Of a DNA stretch of 64,000 nt, positions 20,901-32,900 are shown one piece after another; positions within the stretch are counted from its first letter, which is position 1; each line of letters starts with the position of its first letter. The translations under genes and the position numbers were made by a program. The stretch is from NCBI RefSeq assembly GCF_000276665.1, contig NW_004955484.1, forward strand, positions 3,413,993 through 3,477,992, in the 5' to 3' direction. The notes under the pieces were generated by a model. The model saw nothing but the letters and a program-made list of their open reading frames with translations. It did not search any database and was not told the DNA's origin. This stretch comes from Chinchilla lanigera (taxonomy: Eukaryota > Chordata > Mammalia > Rodentia > Chinchillidae).

Positions 20901-23900
20901 AATCCTCCCTGAAGTAACCTCTAGTTACCTTCATCAAACCAGCATAGTAACAAGCACACCTCCGGGTGGAGACATATGGGACATGTGTCACCTCTACGCG
21001 CGGCCACCTCTATGAGTGACATCAAGAGACCAGGCCCTGCCTACCCACGGATGCCACGAAAGCTGTGCATTTTCGTCCTTTTGGTCAGCGGGGCTCCTGT
21101 CCCTCAGCGTTCCCCCTCGTGCTTGAACATAGAATAAAAGCCTTGTTCCTGCGCCAAGGTGCTCTGTCTGATTGACTGGTAGCACAAGAAACCGCAGAGC
21201 CAGTAACACGATCACCAAAATCAAAGGGAACGAAGCGCCAAGGTGAAGACTTGGAGGAAGTAACCCTCTCAGGCTGCTAACAGTATGATTGTTAAAAAAA
21301 TAAAAAAAAATTCAATGGGAAAAGAAATTTGGAGAAGTCAGTAGAAAAGTTCAACAGCCATTCATGAAAACCAAAAACCAAAATGCTCAAGACAACTCGG
21401 AAGCATCAGGAATAGAAAGGAATATCCTTAATCTGACAGAGACTATCTGCACGAATATTGATATTTTTCTCTCTTAGGTTGAGAAAAAGACAGACACCCA
21501 CTCTCGGCACTTCTGTTCAGCACTGGAAGTCTTAGCCAGTGCAGTAAAGCATGAAAAGAAAGAAAAGCAGAAGCCCCGGAAAGGAAGAGATAAGACAGTC
21601 ACTGCCTGCAATTACACAGCTATTTGAAACAAACTATAAATGATCAGAATTAGTAAGTGGACTTTAAGGAAGTTATTAGATACAAGGCCAGAAAAAAAAT
21701 CAATTGTAAGCCAGGAGTGGTGGCGCATGCCTGTAATCCCAGCACTCGGAACACTGAGGCAGGAGGATTGCTATGAGTTCGAGGTCAGCCTGAACTAGAT
21801 AGTGAGACCTTGTCTCAAAAAAAAGAGAAAAAAAGAAAATCAACTGTATTTCTAAAGACCAGCAGCTAACAAAGGTGTAATTATTTATTTACTTATTTAT
21901 TTATTTATTTATTTATTTACGTCTTTTTGAGACAGGGTCTCCCTATGCAGTTCAGGCTGGCCTTAAACTTACTATGTAGCTCAGGCTGGTCTCAAACTCA
22001 TGCTGATCCTCCTGCCTCAGCTTTCTGAGTGCTGGGATTACAGGCGTGTGAAAAGACATAATTTATAATGACAACATATACTAAATACCTGGAAAAAACA
22101 GAATGATGTACAAGAACTTTATGTAAAAACCACAAAACATTATTGAGAGAATTTAAGGTCTAAACAAATGAAGAAATATGTAATCTCAGTCAAAATCCCA
22201 GGGTTTTCTGTTTTGTTGTTTTTGGTGGAAACTGATGAGGTAATCTTAAAATCTGTACGAAAAAGTAAAGGGCCAACTATAGAAAAGGTGATGCTGGAGA
22301 ATGATATGGTTGGAGGACTTTCATTAGCCAATGTCAAGATTTCCTGCAAAGTCACAACCATTCAGAGGTAGAGTTGGCACAAGGACAGACCCGTCAGCCG
22401 GCTGGACAGCCAGCTGGACACACCCAGACCCTTGACCCTTGTGTAGCACACGGAAATGCTGCTGCTGCTGCTGTGGTCCAGATGTTTGCGTCCTTCAAAG
22501 TTCACGTGTTGACACCCGGACACCCAAGACAATGGCATTAGGAGGCTGGGCGGAGCCGTCACGAATGGGACGGGTGCCTGCGTAAGTGAGGCCGGATGGA
22601 GCTCACCTGCCCCTCCCACCACGTGAGGACACAGCAAGATGGCGCCCTCTGGGAAGCCAAAAACAGTCTCTCAGCAGACACCGAATCTGCTGGGGCCTTG
22701 ATCCTGGTCTTCTGAGTGTTTAGAACTGTAAAAAATACATTCCTGTTGTTTAAGGTATTTTGTGAAGGCAGATGGAAGGGGCTACAATAAAGGGTCTTTT
22801 TGGTAGATTGTTCTAGGTTAATCAGGACCCACACAGAGCCACCCCTACTTCATACCATACACAACCAGCCAACCAATCAATTCCAGATAAGCTGCAGATC
22901 TAAATGAAAAACACAAAAAGGTAAAAAGAAAATGGCTTTCTAGAGGAAAACATCTTTATGACTTGGGAATATGAAAAAATATTTCAAGCAGGACACCAAC
23001 AGCATAAACAATTTAAATACTGTAACGGATAAACTGGACTAGGGACTTCAGAACTAGCCATGAAAAGGTCCCATTAAAAGGATGAAAACATCCCCACAGA
23101 ACAAGAGGAGATATCTGATGAGGGATTTGGATCTAAACATATAAAGAGTACTATAAATCATTAGGAAAAACACAGTTTCAAAGAAAATAATGAAGAAAAG
23201 ATGGAACAGGACCTTTGTGAAGGATATTCAAATGGACTTTGCTGGTACAAAAAGACATTCCATCTCGTTATCACGAAGGTCATGCAAAATCAAAGCACAG
23301 GCTGCGGACATGGAAGAGATGTACAATCTTGAGCGCTGGGGAGGATGCGGCATAGCAATCATCTGTGCTAACCTTGCCAACAGGGTGAACTGGTGTGGCC
23401 ACCTGGGAAAACTGTCTGCTGGTATCTAAACCCAACCATGTGTACCTCCGGGACTCAGCAACCCCCGTCTAGGTACGCAGATATGCTAGGATGTTCACAG
23501 CACCGTCAGCTCCACCACAGCCCTTAAACCAGAACCAGCCAGTGTCCATCAAATACAGAAGGGCTGGGTGGACTCTACTCATACACTAGAGAGTGACGCA
23601 GGATGAGAGCGACGCATATCGCCATGTACAGCAGATGACTCATAACACAGTGCCGAAGAAGCGAAGCCAGACATAAAGGGGACCTACTGTGTGACTCCAC
23701 ACGTATACGTGTGCGACAACGAACAAGTACATTATTGCATGAAACGGATTACATAAAAGTTAAAAGTCAGAAAGGCAGAACTAATCTAGTCCGCACAGTG
23801 GTTATCCTCGGGTACAGCAGTGACTGGGAGACTACGGGGGCTTCAGGGCGAACACGACTTGTCTTGTTGTAGGTGCTGGTTACACGGGTGTGGTCGGTTT

Positions 23901-26900
23901 GCACACAGTTGTGGAGCTGTACCCTTAGGACACATTTACCTCTCTTTGTGTACAGGATACATCAATAGGGGAGATCTTAAGAGATTCAGTGGTAATGGAT
24001 TTATAGCCCATAGAATCAAGGAAATATTTATGAATCCATACTGGTATAAATAAGTAATTGACTACATAAATAAATGAGCAAGGAGAGGTATTTTTACAGC
24101 AGAATTAAACTTAATAATTGCAGGAGGAATGTCAGAAATAGGCACGTCACTATAGTCACAGGCAAGGACCATTGATGGATGCTAAAGTCTGATGAAGAAT
24201 AGGATATTTGGAGTTTAAAGCACCTCCCTAAAGATACGTGATTAATGACAAAGGGAAGGCTTAGGACCCTACCCAGGCGAAGCCTGGCAGACACCACCTT
24301 GTCAAGGACCATGGTGTCACCAGGCCTGAGACCCAGCATGCGGCTCATCTGACGTGCCAAGGAGCACACAGCGGCACTTCTGTGGTACTGCGAATGACTG
24401 ACCTCTCATTCCGCGTGGCAAGGGCCTGATCAACCCCAACTGAGAGGCATTCCGCAAAATACCTGACCAAGCTGGGTGTGGCGGCACACACCTGTAATCC
24501 CAGCACCTGGGACGCTGATGCAGGAGGACTGGTGCAAGTTTGGGGCCAGCTGGGAAACTTGGTGAGTTCAGGGCCAGCCCGAACTGTATAACAAGACCCT
24601 GACTCAAGAAAGACAAAACGAAATACCTGGCCAGCACCTCAAAACTTCAAAGTTATGAAAGGAAGGAGGATGGGGCCAAGGAACTCGTAAGACAGGAGAA
24701 TCATGACACAAAAACTAAATGCAATGTAGGATTCTGTATAGGCTCCTGGACCAGATAAAGACAGCAGACGGGAAACTTGCAAAATGTGAAACAAGTCTGG
24801 ATCATTTATTAATGCTGTGTCAGCACTAGTTTCCTGGTTTTCAGAATTGTTACCTAAGACGTCAACACCGCAGGAGACTGCAAGGGAGTGTATCTGCAGG
24901 GACTGTAGGGTCTCGGGACTCTTGCTGTGACTTTTCTAGAAGTCCAAAATTATCTCAGACTAAACAATTAAAAGAAAAAACCCTTAGCGGGCAAATAGCA
25001 AAGTAGAGAACAAGTAGACTGGAAGACAACTTAGCCAGGATGTAGTACGGAGAGACAAGGACATTAAAACTATGAATTAGAGACACAGAAAGAATGAGAT
25101 GGTGTGACATACACTTCATGGAATCCCAGCAACAGAATAAAAGTGCGAATACAGAGACAATAGCTGGGGCTGGGGACATAGCTCTGGGGGTGTCTAGCAT
25201 ATGTGAGGCCTTGGGTTCTATCGCCAGTATCATACCCACGCACGCGCGCACATACGAGTGTGCATGACATGGTATCACTAGCTTGGATGAAACAAGAAAA
25301 TCCAGCCATATGCTGTTTATAAGACTCATTTAAAACCTAATTACATAGTGAGTCTAAAAGCAAACAGACTGCCAGGCATGGTGGTACACGCCTATGATCC
25401 CAGCACCTGGGAGGCTGAGACAGGAGGATTGCTGTGAGTTAGAGGCCAGGCTGGGCTACATAGTGAGTTTAAGGACAGCATGAATTATTGAGTGAGACCT
25501 TGGTCTCCAACAAAAAAGCTAAGAGATGGCACTTGGTATCAGTATGGGACAGAACAGAACAGCAGCCCTGGGACTAGTCTCAACAGCCCTAGGAGCCTCG
25601 CCTGTGAAGTGCCCGGGGCTGCTGCACCCCACCCCAGGGGGTCACCCTGACGTCCCCTCACCTGGCTGGTGATGTCTGAAGGCATGGGCGAGGGGGGCTT
25701 GGAGTAGGTGGCGTCCTGGGAGACGAAGCCGGAGTCGTGCGAGGAGACACTGGAGAGGCGGGTGGTGGCCGTGGCTGGCTGCGCCAGGCTGCGGTAGCGA
25801 CAGGTGGAACTGGGTGAGTATGTTTGGGCACCCCCAGGCCACGGGGCTCCGCCACCCTTGGCACTGCTACTGCTGCTGGGGGCGCTGAGGGAGTGAAGCA
25901 GGAGGGCACAGTGGCCAGGCAGGGAGACACAGGGGCGTGTGTGGAGGGGAGGGTGACAGACGAGGGTGGGAGAGAGGTGAGGGGCAAAGGAAGGAAAAGA
26001 GAATGTCAGACCGCGAGGTCCTGAGGCCCAGGGACCACAGGGGGGCTGGGTTGGGCTGGGCTGGAGCAGGGGACACCCAGCCGTGTCCTTTGAGATCCCC
26101 AGTGCTGGGGAGCCACTGGCAGGGCATGCCCAGGATGAGACAGTCCCTGTGCCTTTCCTGTGCCATCAGAACATTTGTAACAATGGGGAAACCGAGTCAG
26201 CAGGCATCCAACAACACAAATCAAGTGACACAAGTGTGGTCATTTCCAAACTCTGCCAGTCGGAGGTGGGCATCCAGCTCTGAGCATGGAGGTGGTCCCC
26301 TGGGAGGGTCCTGAACCCACCACCCTCCTCATCCCTGCCTTCCCCTGCTGAGTACCCAGCGCTCCGTGGCTCAGACCCTCTCCTCTGAACAGCCATTTCT
26401 GCCCTGGACCATTTCCTGGCAGGGAAGGTTGCCTTCTGCCTGAGTGTGATGCTGGAGTCTCCTGACCCTGTCCTTCACCATGGGTTACCCTGAAATCAAC
26501 AATCCTTCCTGGGACGGCCACCCACTCAGGGTTGTATGAGGCTCCAGCCGCCTGAGGAAGGAAGTGACTGCTGGGTCTAGCTTCTCCCAAGCCCCGGTGG
26601 CCAGCTAGAGGGGCCTCTCTGGCAGTAACCTGCTCTGTGCCCGCTGCCCTCCCTGCCCGGAGCCGTGATTTGTAAACGTCTGCTCCAGATCTGGCTGCAG
26701 TGCCAGCTTGAGGGTAGATGCCCCATCTTGAGCCACACTGGTGGCCGGGTGAGCTCCTGGGCCTTTCCCCAGCTCTGAGACCTCAGGAGCCAGGCCAGGC
26801 CAGGGCTGGAGCTTGTGGTGGCTCCAGCTCCAGGAAGCAGCCAGACTGGAGGGGCCTTTACCTCGTGACTTCAGCACCAGTTCCCAGACACCTCTGCACG

Positions 26901-29900
26901 CTTCCCTGATCTTGGTTTCTTACTATCACCCCACTCTGTCCCAGGCCTGGGAGCGTCCAGCGGTTACATGCTAGGACCTTGTGCTTCAGTTTCCCACTCT
27001 GTGACACGGAGAAAACACTATGTCCGACAGTGGTGCTAGGATTCAGTGAAGAAAACGTGTGGCACCCGGCACAGAGTTCACGCTCTGGAACTGAAGCTAC
27101 TGTCCCCTCTTTTCTGCCAACAAACGTGTGCTCCAGCAGCACTCCGGGGACAGATGACCGGGTCGGTGTCCCCTGTGCACCTGGAAGTTCCTCAGGTGCT
27201 GGGAAGTTGCATGGACTCTGGGACCAGAAGCAGTCCTGATGCAGCTTTGCTGGGTGTTTGCCTAGTGCCTCCTGGGGTTACCCCTCCCATGCGTGAGCCC
27301 TCCACCGACCAACCTGCACATGCTGGACTTCCGGGAGCTGGAGCTGCTGGGTGACGAGGGCGGGGTCTGGTAGGACCAGCTGTAGTCTGAGCCCTTCAGG
27401 TCCTTGATTACCTGCACAGGGACACGGATGCGGGTCACTGGACTAGAGGCAGCCTCTCACCTGCAGAGAGCCTTAAGGGTTTTCTGGGGCCCCTCAGCAA
27501 GCTGGTAAGGCCGGCTGCCTCTGTTCCCCCACCTTAAGCATCTCCAGCCTCTCCCCCAGCCTCTGTTGATGCAAGCTCCTTCCTGGGGTGGGAAGCAGGA
27601 CACACACACACACACACACACTGCACACACCAGGATGCTGTCTTCTCTGAGCCCCTTTAGCTCACACAGAGCAAGAGTTCGGGGACTCTGAGCCCAGCTC
27701 AGGTCAGGCAGGGGACACAAGAGAAGCAGGGATTCCAGAGGACACAGTCACTGGCAGAGGAACCAGGACACGAGAGCGTCTAATCATTACTCTCCATTTT
27801 CTCCCGTGAACTGAGGCCAACTGCTCTCGTCTTAGGGCACCGTCAAGAGGCTTCAATGAGCTGCCCCATGGAGAGGGCTCAGCAAGGTACTGGGCACACA
27901 GGAAGTGCCTGCAAGTGCAATGCCACTCGGGCTGTGCAGCGGGAGCAGGGGACAGGAGAAGTAGACAGGTATGCTTGGGTCTAGGGTAGGTGACAGGGTT
28001 TCTGTGTGTGGGCGGCAGCCAGACATCAGCAGGTTTGCAAGGGCCAAGCCCCAGGAATCTGATCTGGGATGTCCACCCATCTGCTCTCACCCGAGACCTC
28101 TGCTAGGCCCTGGGCAGTCACCCCTAACCCCCACAGTGGCTGCCAGAAGGGATCTGGTCTCTTCTCCCATGTGCCACTCCAAATGCTGTGCCCTTCTCTC
28201 CTCTATGGACCCCTGCTGAGGGTGGGACCCCCTTGCCCCCCGCCCTCGGCTCCAGGGCTCACTGCACCTGCTCGCTGGCGGGAGGCAGCTTGTGGGGTTC
28301 CGCGGTCAGCACCACCAGGTCGTCAATGATGCCCTGCAGGTGGGTGATCTCTCCTAGCATGGTCAGCTCGCCGTTCTGAGGAAGCAGCCAGAAGAACCGA
28401 TGGCCCTGTCGCCTACTTGCTGCCCAACCTGCTCAGGTCTCTCCCCTCACCCTGCCCAGCTAACGGTGTCCCCAGGGCTGGCCAGACACCCATCCAGACC
28501 AAAGCAGCGCACGACCAACTGTAAGACCCGATCTTGGACATGTGGCACTGGATATAACTAGTCAGGGATCACAGACTAGTGTCCCTGGAGGTCAAGAGGT
28601 CTCCCCTGGGCCTCGCCCTCCCTGCTGGGGCCTCTGATCCCCGGGGACCCACCACCACAGGCTGCAGGAAAGTGATGAAGGTACAGAAGCGGCCTCGCTC
28701 CTCAATCAGGGCCCGGCGCACCGCCTGCTTTTCCGTCTCCTCCAGCAGTAGGTACATGTCATTGACGTCCTGCAGGGCACTGTCCAGCTGGGGCTGCAGG
28801 TCTCCTTTCCCTGAGGGGGTGTGGAGGAGACGCCGTGCTGGGGACGTCGGCCCGGTCTGCTGCACCCAGGGTGCCGGCCGCCACAGTGGTGCCCCTGGCC
28901 GTGGGGCTGGGCACTACCACGGGCACTAGGGGGACTGGGGAAGGTGGGCTGTGGGGCTAGTGGAGGGGCTGGTCCCAGCAGAGCAGGCAGAGAGGACAGA
29001 CAGACACACACACAGGGAAGACACCCACGTTGCAAAGCCACAGGATCTGGGGTGGGCCGGGCCAGCCATGCGGAGGCCATGGAGGCCTCCACTGCCCAGG
29101 AGGCCCTCGCTGTCCCAGGATAGGCCCCCCTGCCTCACAGGCACAGGGAAGGGACGTGGAGGCAGAGCAAAAGCTCAGCTGTAGGCCAGGCCCCCAGGAG
29201 GTGCAGGAGTCAGGGCAGCTCAGAGCAGGGCCTGGGGAATGGGATGAGGGGTTCTGGCGTGGCCCCCACGGAGCTTGGGGAGCAGTGCACAAGGACACGA
29301 CAGCGACACGAAGAAGCAGCGAGAGAGACAGAGAGAGGCAAGAGGATGACGTGGAGGCAACGGTGAGGGGAGGCAGGAAGTAACAGATAAGGAGCCGGCT
29401 GGCCTGGCGGGGACAGGGTGCCCCAGTCCGCCCGGCCCAACCCCCCAGCCCCTCCTGGCCTGGCAGACTGACCCAGCACTGGCCTGGGACTCATCCCTGG
29501 CCGGGGCCCCAGGGGCCCCGGGGGACTGTGGCCCAGGCCCCTCCCTCGGTGCACAGACCACCTTCCTCGCTCCTCCTTGGCCTGGAGAGGGTCCTTCCAA
29601 TAGCCCTGAGCTGGGGGAAGACAGACAAATGCAACAAGGACAGGAGGAGCAGCTGGAGGGACGGACGTTTGACTTACCAAGTAGCTCTACAGGAAGGATG
29701 TGGGAGGAAGAGAGGAGGAGAGACAGAGAGAGAAAGAATGTGTGAAAGACAGCCGGATGGACAGTGCCACTCCTGGGGTCGGGTGGGGCCTGGGCCTGGG
29801 GGGCCTGCTGCCTCCCGAAGGAGGGCCAGGGCTGGGCTGGGACAGGCGGCTCCCTTGGTCCCACCCGGCGGGCTGGAGGTCCGTGTGGGGGACAGGGCTC

Positions 29901-32900
29901 CTCTGGAGGTGCCCACCAGGCAGTGGGGGCTCGAGTGGGGCCCACGGGGCTGGGCTGTGGTGGGGTGCTCTGGGCTCTACCTTTGCGCGCTTTCTTCTGC
30001 AGCTTCAGAGTGTCTGATGACTTCTTCTTGATCTCGTGCCGGGCTCGTTTGTACTCTGTGCAGCGGGTAAAGGAGAGACTGTAAGGCTGGGCGTGGTGGC
30101 GCAGGCCTGTAATCCCAGCCCTCAGGAGGCTGAGGTGGGAAGATCGCTGTGAATTGGAGTCCAGCCTGGACTACAAAGTGAGCTCAAGGCCAGCCTGAAC
30201 TGCATGGCGAGAAACTCTCAAAAAACAAAATACAAACACCAACAATAACAAGCAAGAGGCCGCCACAGGAGTCCCGTGGGGGTGGGCGGGGGGACCGGCG
30301 AGGTCCTGTCCCACCTTTTGCGTGGTCCTTGTCCAGCTGGTTGGCCGACTTCTTCCAGTCCTCGATGCGCTCCTGCAGCGGGTTGATGAGGCTCTCCAGC
30401 AGCGCACTGTGGGCGGGAGCTGGGGTCAGGCTGCGCAGAGGGGGGTCTCGGGGCCCCCGCCGCGCCTACTCACTTGGTGAACTGCCGCAGCTTGGTCTCG
30501 ATGCTGCGGTGGCGCATGCACATGCGCGTGAGCGCCGAGCCAATGTCCCGCGTGGCCCCTGCCAAGTCAAGGGCACAGCGTGGGCTTGGGCCCAGGGCCT
30601 CCGCAGTCCCCTCTGCCGCCACAAGGGGGCATGCCGGCTCTTCGGCCGCAAGGGGCCCCACCGCATCTCCATCCTGCAGGGCCCTGATCTGGTACACCGG
30701 AACCAGTGCCCCACCATCCCAGCTTCGGGCAGCCGCGCGCCCTGCTGGCTAGGACGGAGCCCCGCCTCTGCCCCAGCTGGGAGAGTCCCGCCCCGACGGC
30801 TGCCCAAGGGAGCCCCTCCAGGTGTGCCCAGACGTGGGCGTGAGGGCGTCTGCACGTGCCTGCCAGGGGTTCTCACCACTCCAAGGACCAGGAGCCCAGG
30901 TCCCCAGGAACTGGAGATGAGTGAGAAAAGGCCAGACACTCACGGTAGAGAAGGGTGAACAACTGCTGAGGAGTCACCAGCACAAAAGGAAGCCCCCACC
31001 CCAGCACATCCCTGCCCTCACTCACCACTCCTGCTCGCATACCTCTTGTGACGAGGGGCTCACTGTCTCCACAACCAGCCCAGTCCGTCAGGGAGCAGAA
31101 CCCAAGGTCTCCACTCGGGGCCGGGGCTCCTTTCCCTGGCCCATGCCCCCCTCAGCCTGGCCACTGCCCACCCACCCCGCACAGCGCTGGCCAGCCGTGC
31201 GCCGCCCCACCTCGGGTGTTGGTGGCCATGTCAGCCACTTTCTGGAAGGCATCCAGGAAGGCCACAGCAGCCAGCACGGTGGTCCTGGGGAGACGTGCAG
31301 TTGGGAGGCTGGTCAGTGGGTGAGGGCTCCTCCTCTGCCCACCCCTCCCCAGCGGGGGGCGCTGTACAGTCTCACCTCAACTGGGAATGCAGCTTGGTGG
31401 CCTTGGAGTTGAAGTCCTCCCAGATGGGGTAGGAGCTCTGCCAGGCAGTGGGGAGAGGAAGTGAGATATTTTTGAGGGGTGCTGTACTTCCTACATGCTG
31501 TCCACACTTGGGGCACTTTCTTTGTTCTTGTTTTTTTGAGAAAGGATTTTGCTACGTAGCTCAGACTGGTCCCGAACTCATCAAGATCCTCCTGCCTCAG
31601 CTTCCTGAGTGCTGGGATTATAGGTGTGTTCTGTTAGGTTTCGGGGCAATTTCTGAGAGTGGCCATGGCCTAGGGGACAGGATGTTCCTGTACTCTCTGG
31701 GAGGAGAGAGGTCCAAGCATGAGGGAGGCTTGAACTCTTGGCTCATCCCTCCCACCTTGGCGGACAGGAAGTCTGTCCTGCTGGTCAGTCAGCGACCACA
31801 TGCTCGTGCTGCTGTCCTCCCTCAGGGGAGAGAGAAGCAGCTGATGGCAGGTCCTGTCTCCTGGGCTCTCCAGGGGCCTGGCCAAGATCTGGGCACCACG
31901 GCCCCCAGACACACCTAGGATGGTAGGCACCAACCTGCTGCCTACCCTGGGGGTAGAGGCTGGAGGCGGGCAGGGCTCATGGCAGCTAGGCTGATGGGGG
32001 CTCCGGAAGCTGTTGCCGGCCGGCAACCATCCCAGGCCAGCAACAGTGGCTCCCAGGCCTGGGGAGGCCGTGGCTGCTGCAGGGCCTGGCCAGCCTGCCC
32101 AGGACAACCAGGCCCTGGGGCTGAATGGGGCCTTGTGTGGGCAACAGAGCCACCTTTCTCCACCCCCCTCTCCCCTCCCCTCCAGGGGAAACAGTGTGGC
32201 CTTTATCTCAGCCTGGCCCAGGGCTTCTCACTGGGAGGGGGTTTCCCAACAGGGAGGTTGGGCTCCTGGCGACCGAGTTGTCCAGTCTGATTAAGGGGCT
32301 TTTCTGGCTAATGTGCTCTTTCCACTGACGTGGGGTATGCAGGACACTCGGCCCTGGGCTGAAGACACTGGGGAGACCTTGCATTTGAAAGGCAGCCCTG
32401 GAGGAAAGGGGTCCTTACCCAGGAGGACTGGGGGGGAGCTGGAGCTTTTCCCAAGGGAGGGGGAGGCATGGACTCAGGCCTCAGGGCCTCAGAGGAGGCT
32501 GTGCTTGGCTGCAGCCCCAGGGCCAGTTGGAGATGGCCACTCCAGGCCGGGGGCGCGGGAGGGAGAAAGGACCCAGGCAGCTTCAGGAACCTCACAAATG
32601 CCCTCCCCTCCCAGCCCAGCGCAGCCAGTGTCCAGGGAAAGCAAATATTTGAGAAGTGCACCAAGGCTGGAACAGGAGGCGGTGGCTGTGGGTGGGCTGT
32701 CCCCACACAGGCACGGGGTAAATGGGCCGGGGAGGCGGTCCCTCCTGGTCCCGGGGAGCTGACCCAGGTTTCGCCCAGCAGGGTCTTCTGAACCACCACC
32801 ACCCCCGCCCCACCCACAGGGTACTGAGAAAATGTTCCTTCCAGTGCAGGGACAGGGCTCTCCCTGGTGCAGTCCCTGGGACACCTTAGACCCCTCGGTA

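Larger units (their letters stand above)
21290..23970 (+). mobile_element. Old L1 (ORF2 3' part and 3'UTR), nested insertions
   Basis: Sense-strand remnants of L1 ORF2 (for example 'ctcggaagcatcaggaatag', 'cactggaagtcttagccagt', 'gttggaggactttcattagc') run through the ORF2 end to 3'UTR text ('tgctggttacacgggtgtgg...gagctgtacccttagg'). Stops and frameshifts are abundant; it is long dead. Two SINEs and a MaLR LTR are inserted. Confidence 0.75.
19841..25661 (-). other. MTSS2: MTSS2 intron 11, repeat-rich
   Basis: 5.8-kb intron. 19841-20740 is GC-rich without a recognised repeat or exon. The rest is built from a solo LTR, old L1 pieces, a MaLR LTR and SINEs listed separately. Confidence 0.75.
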
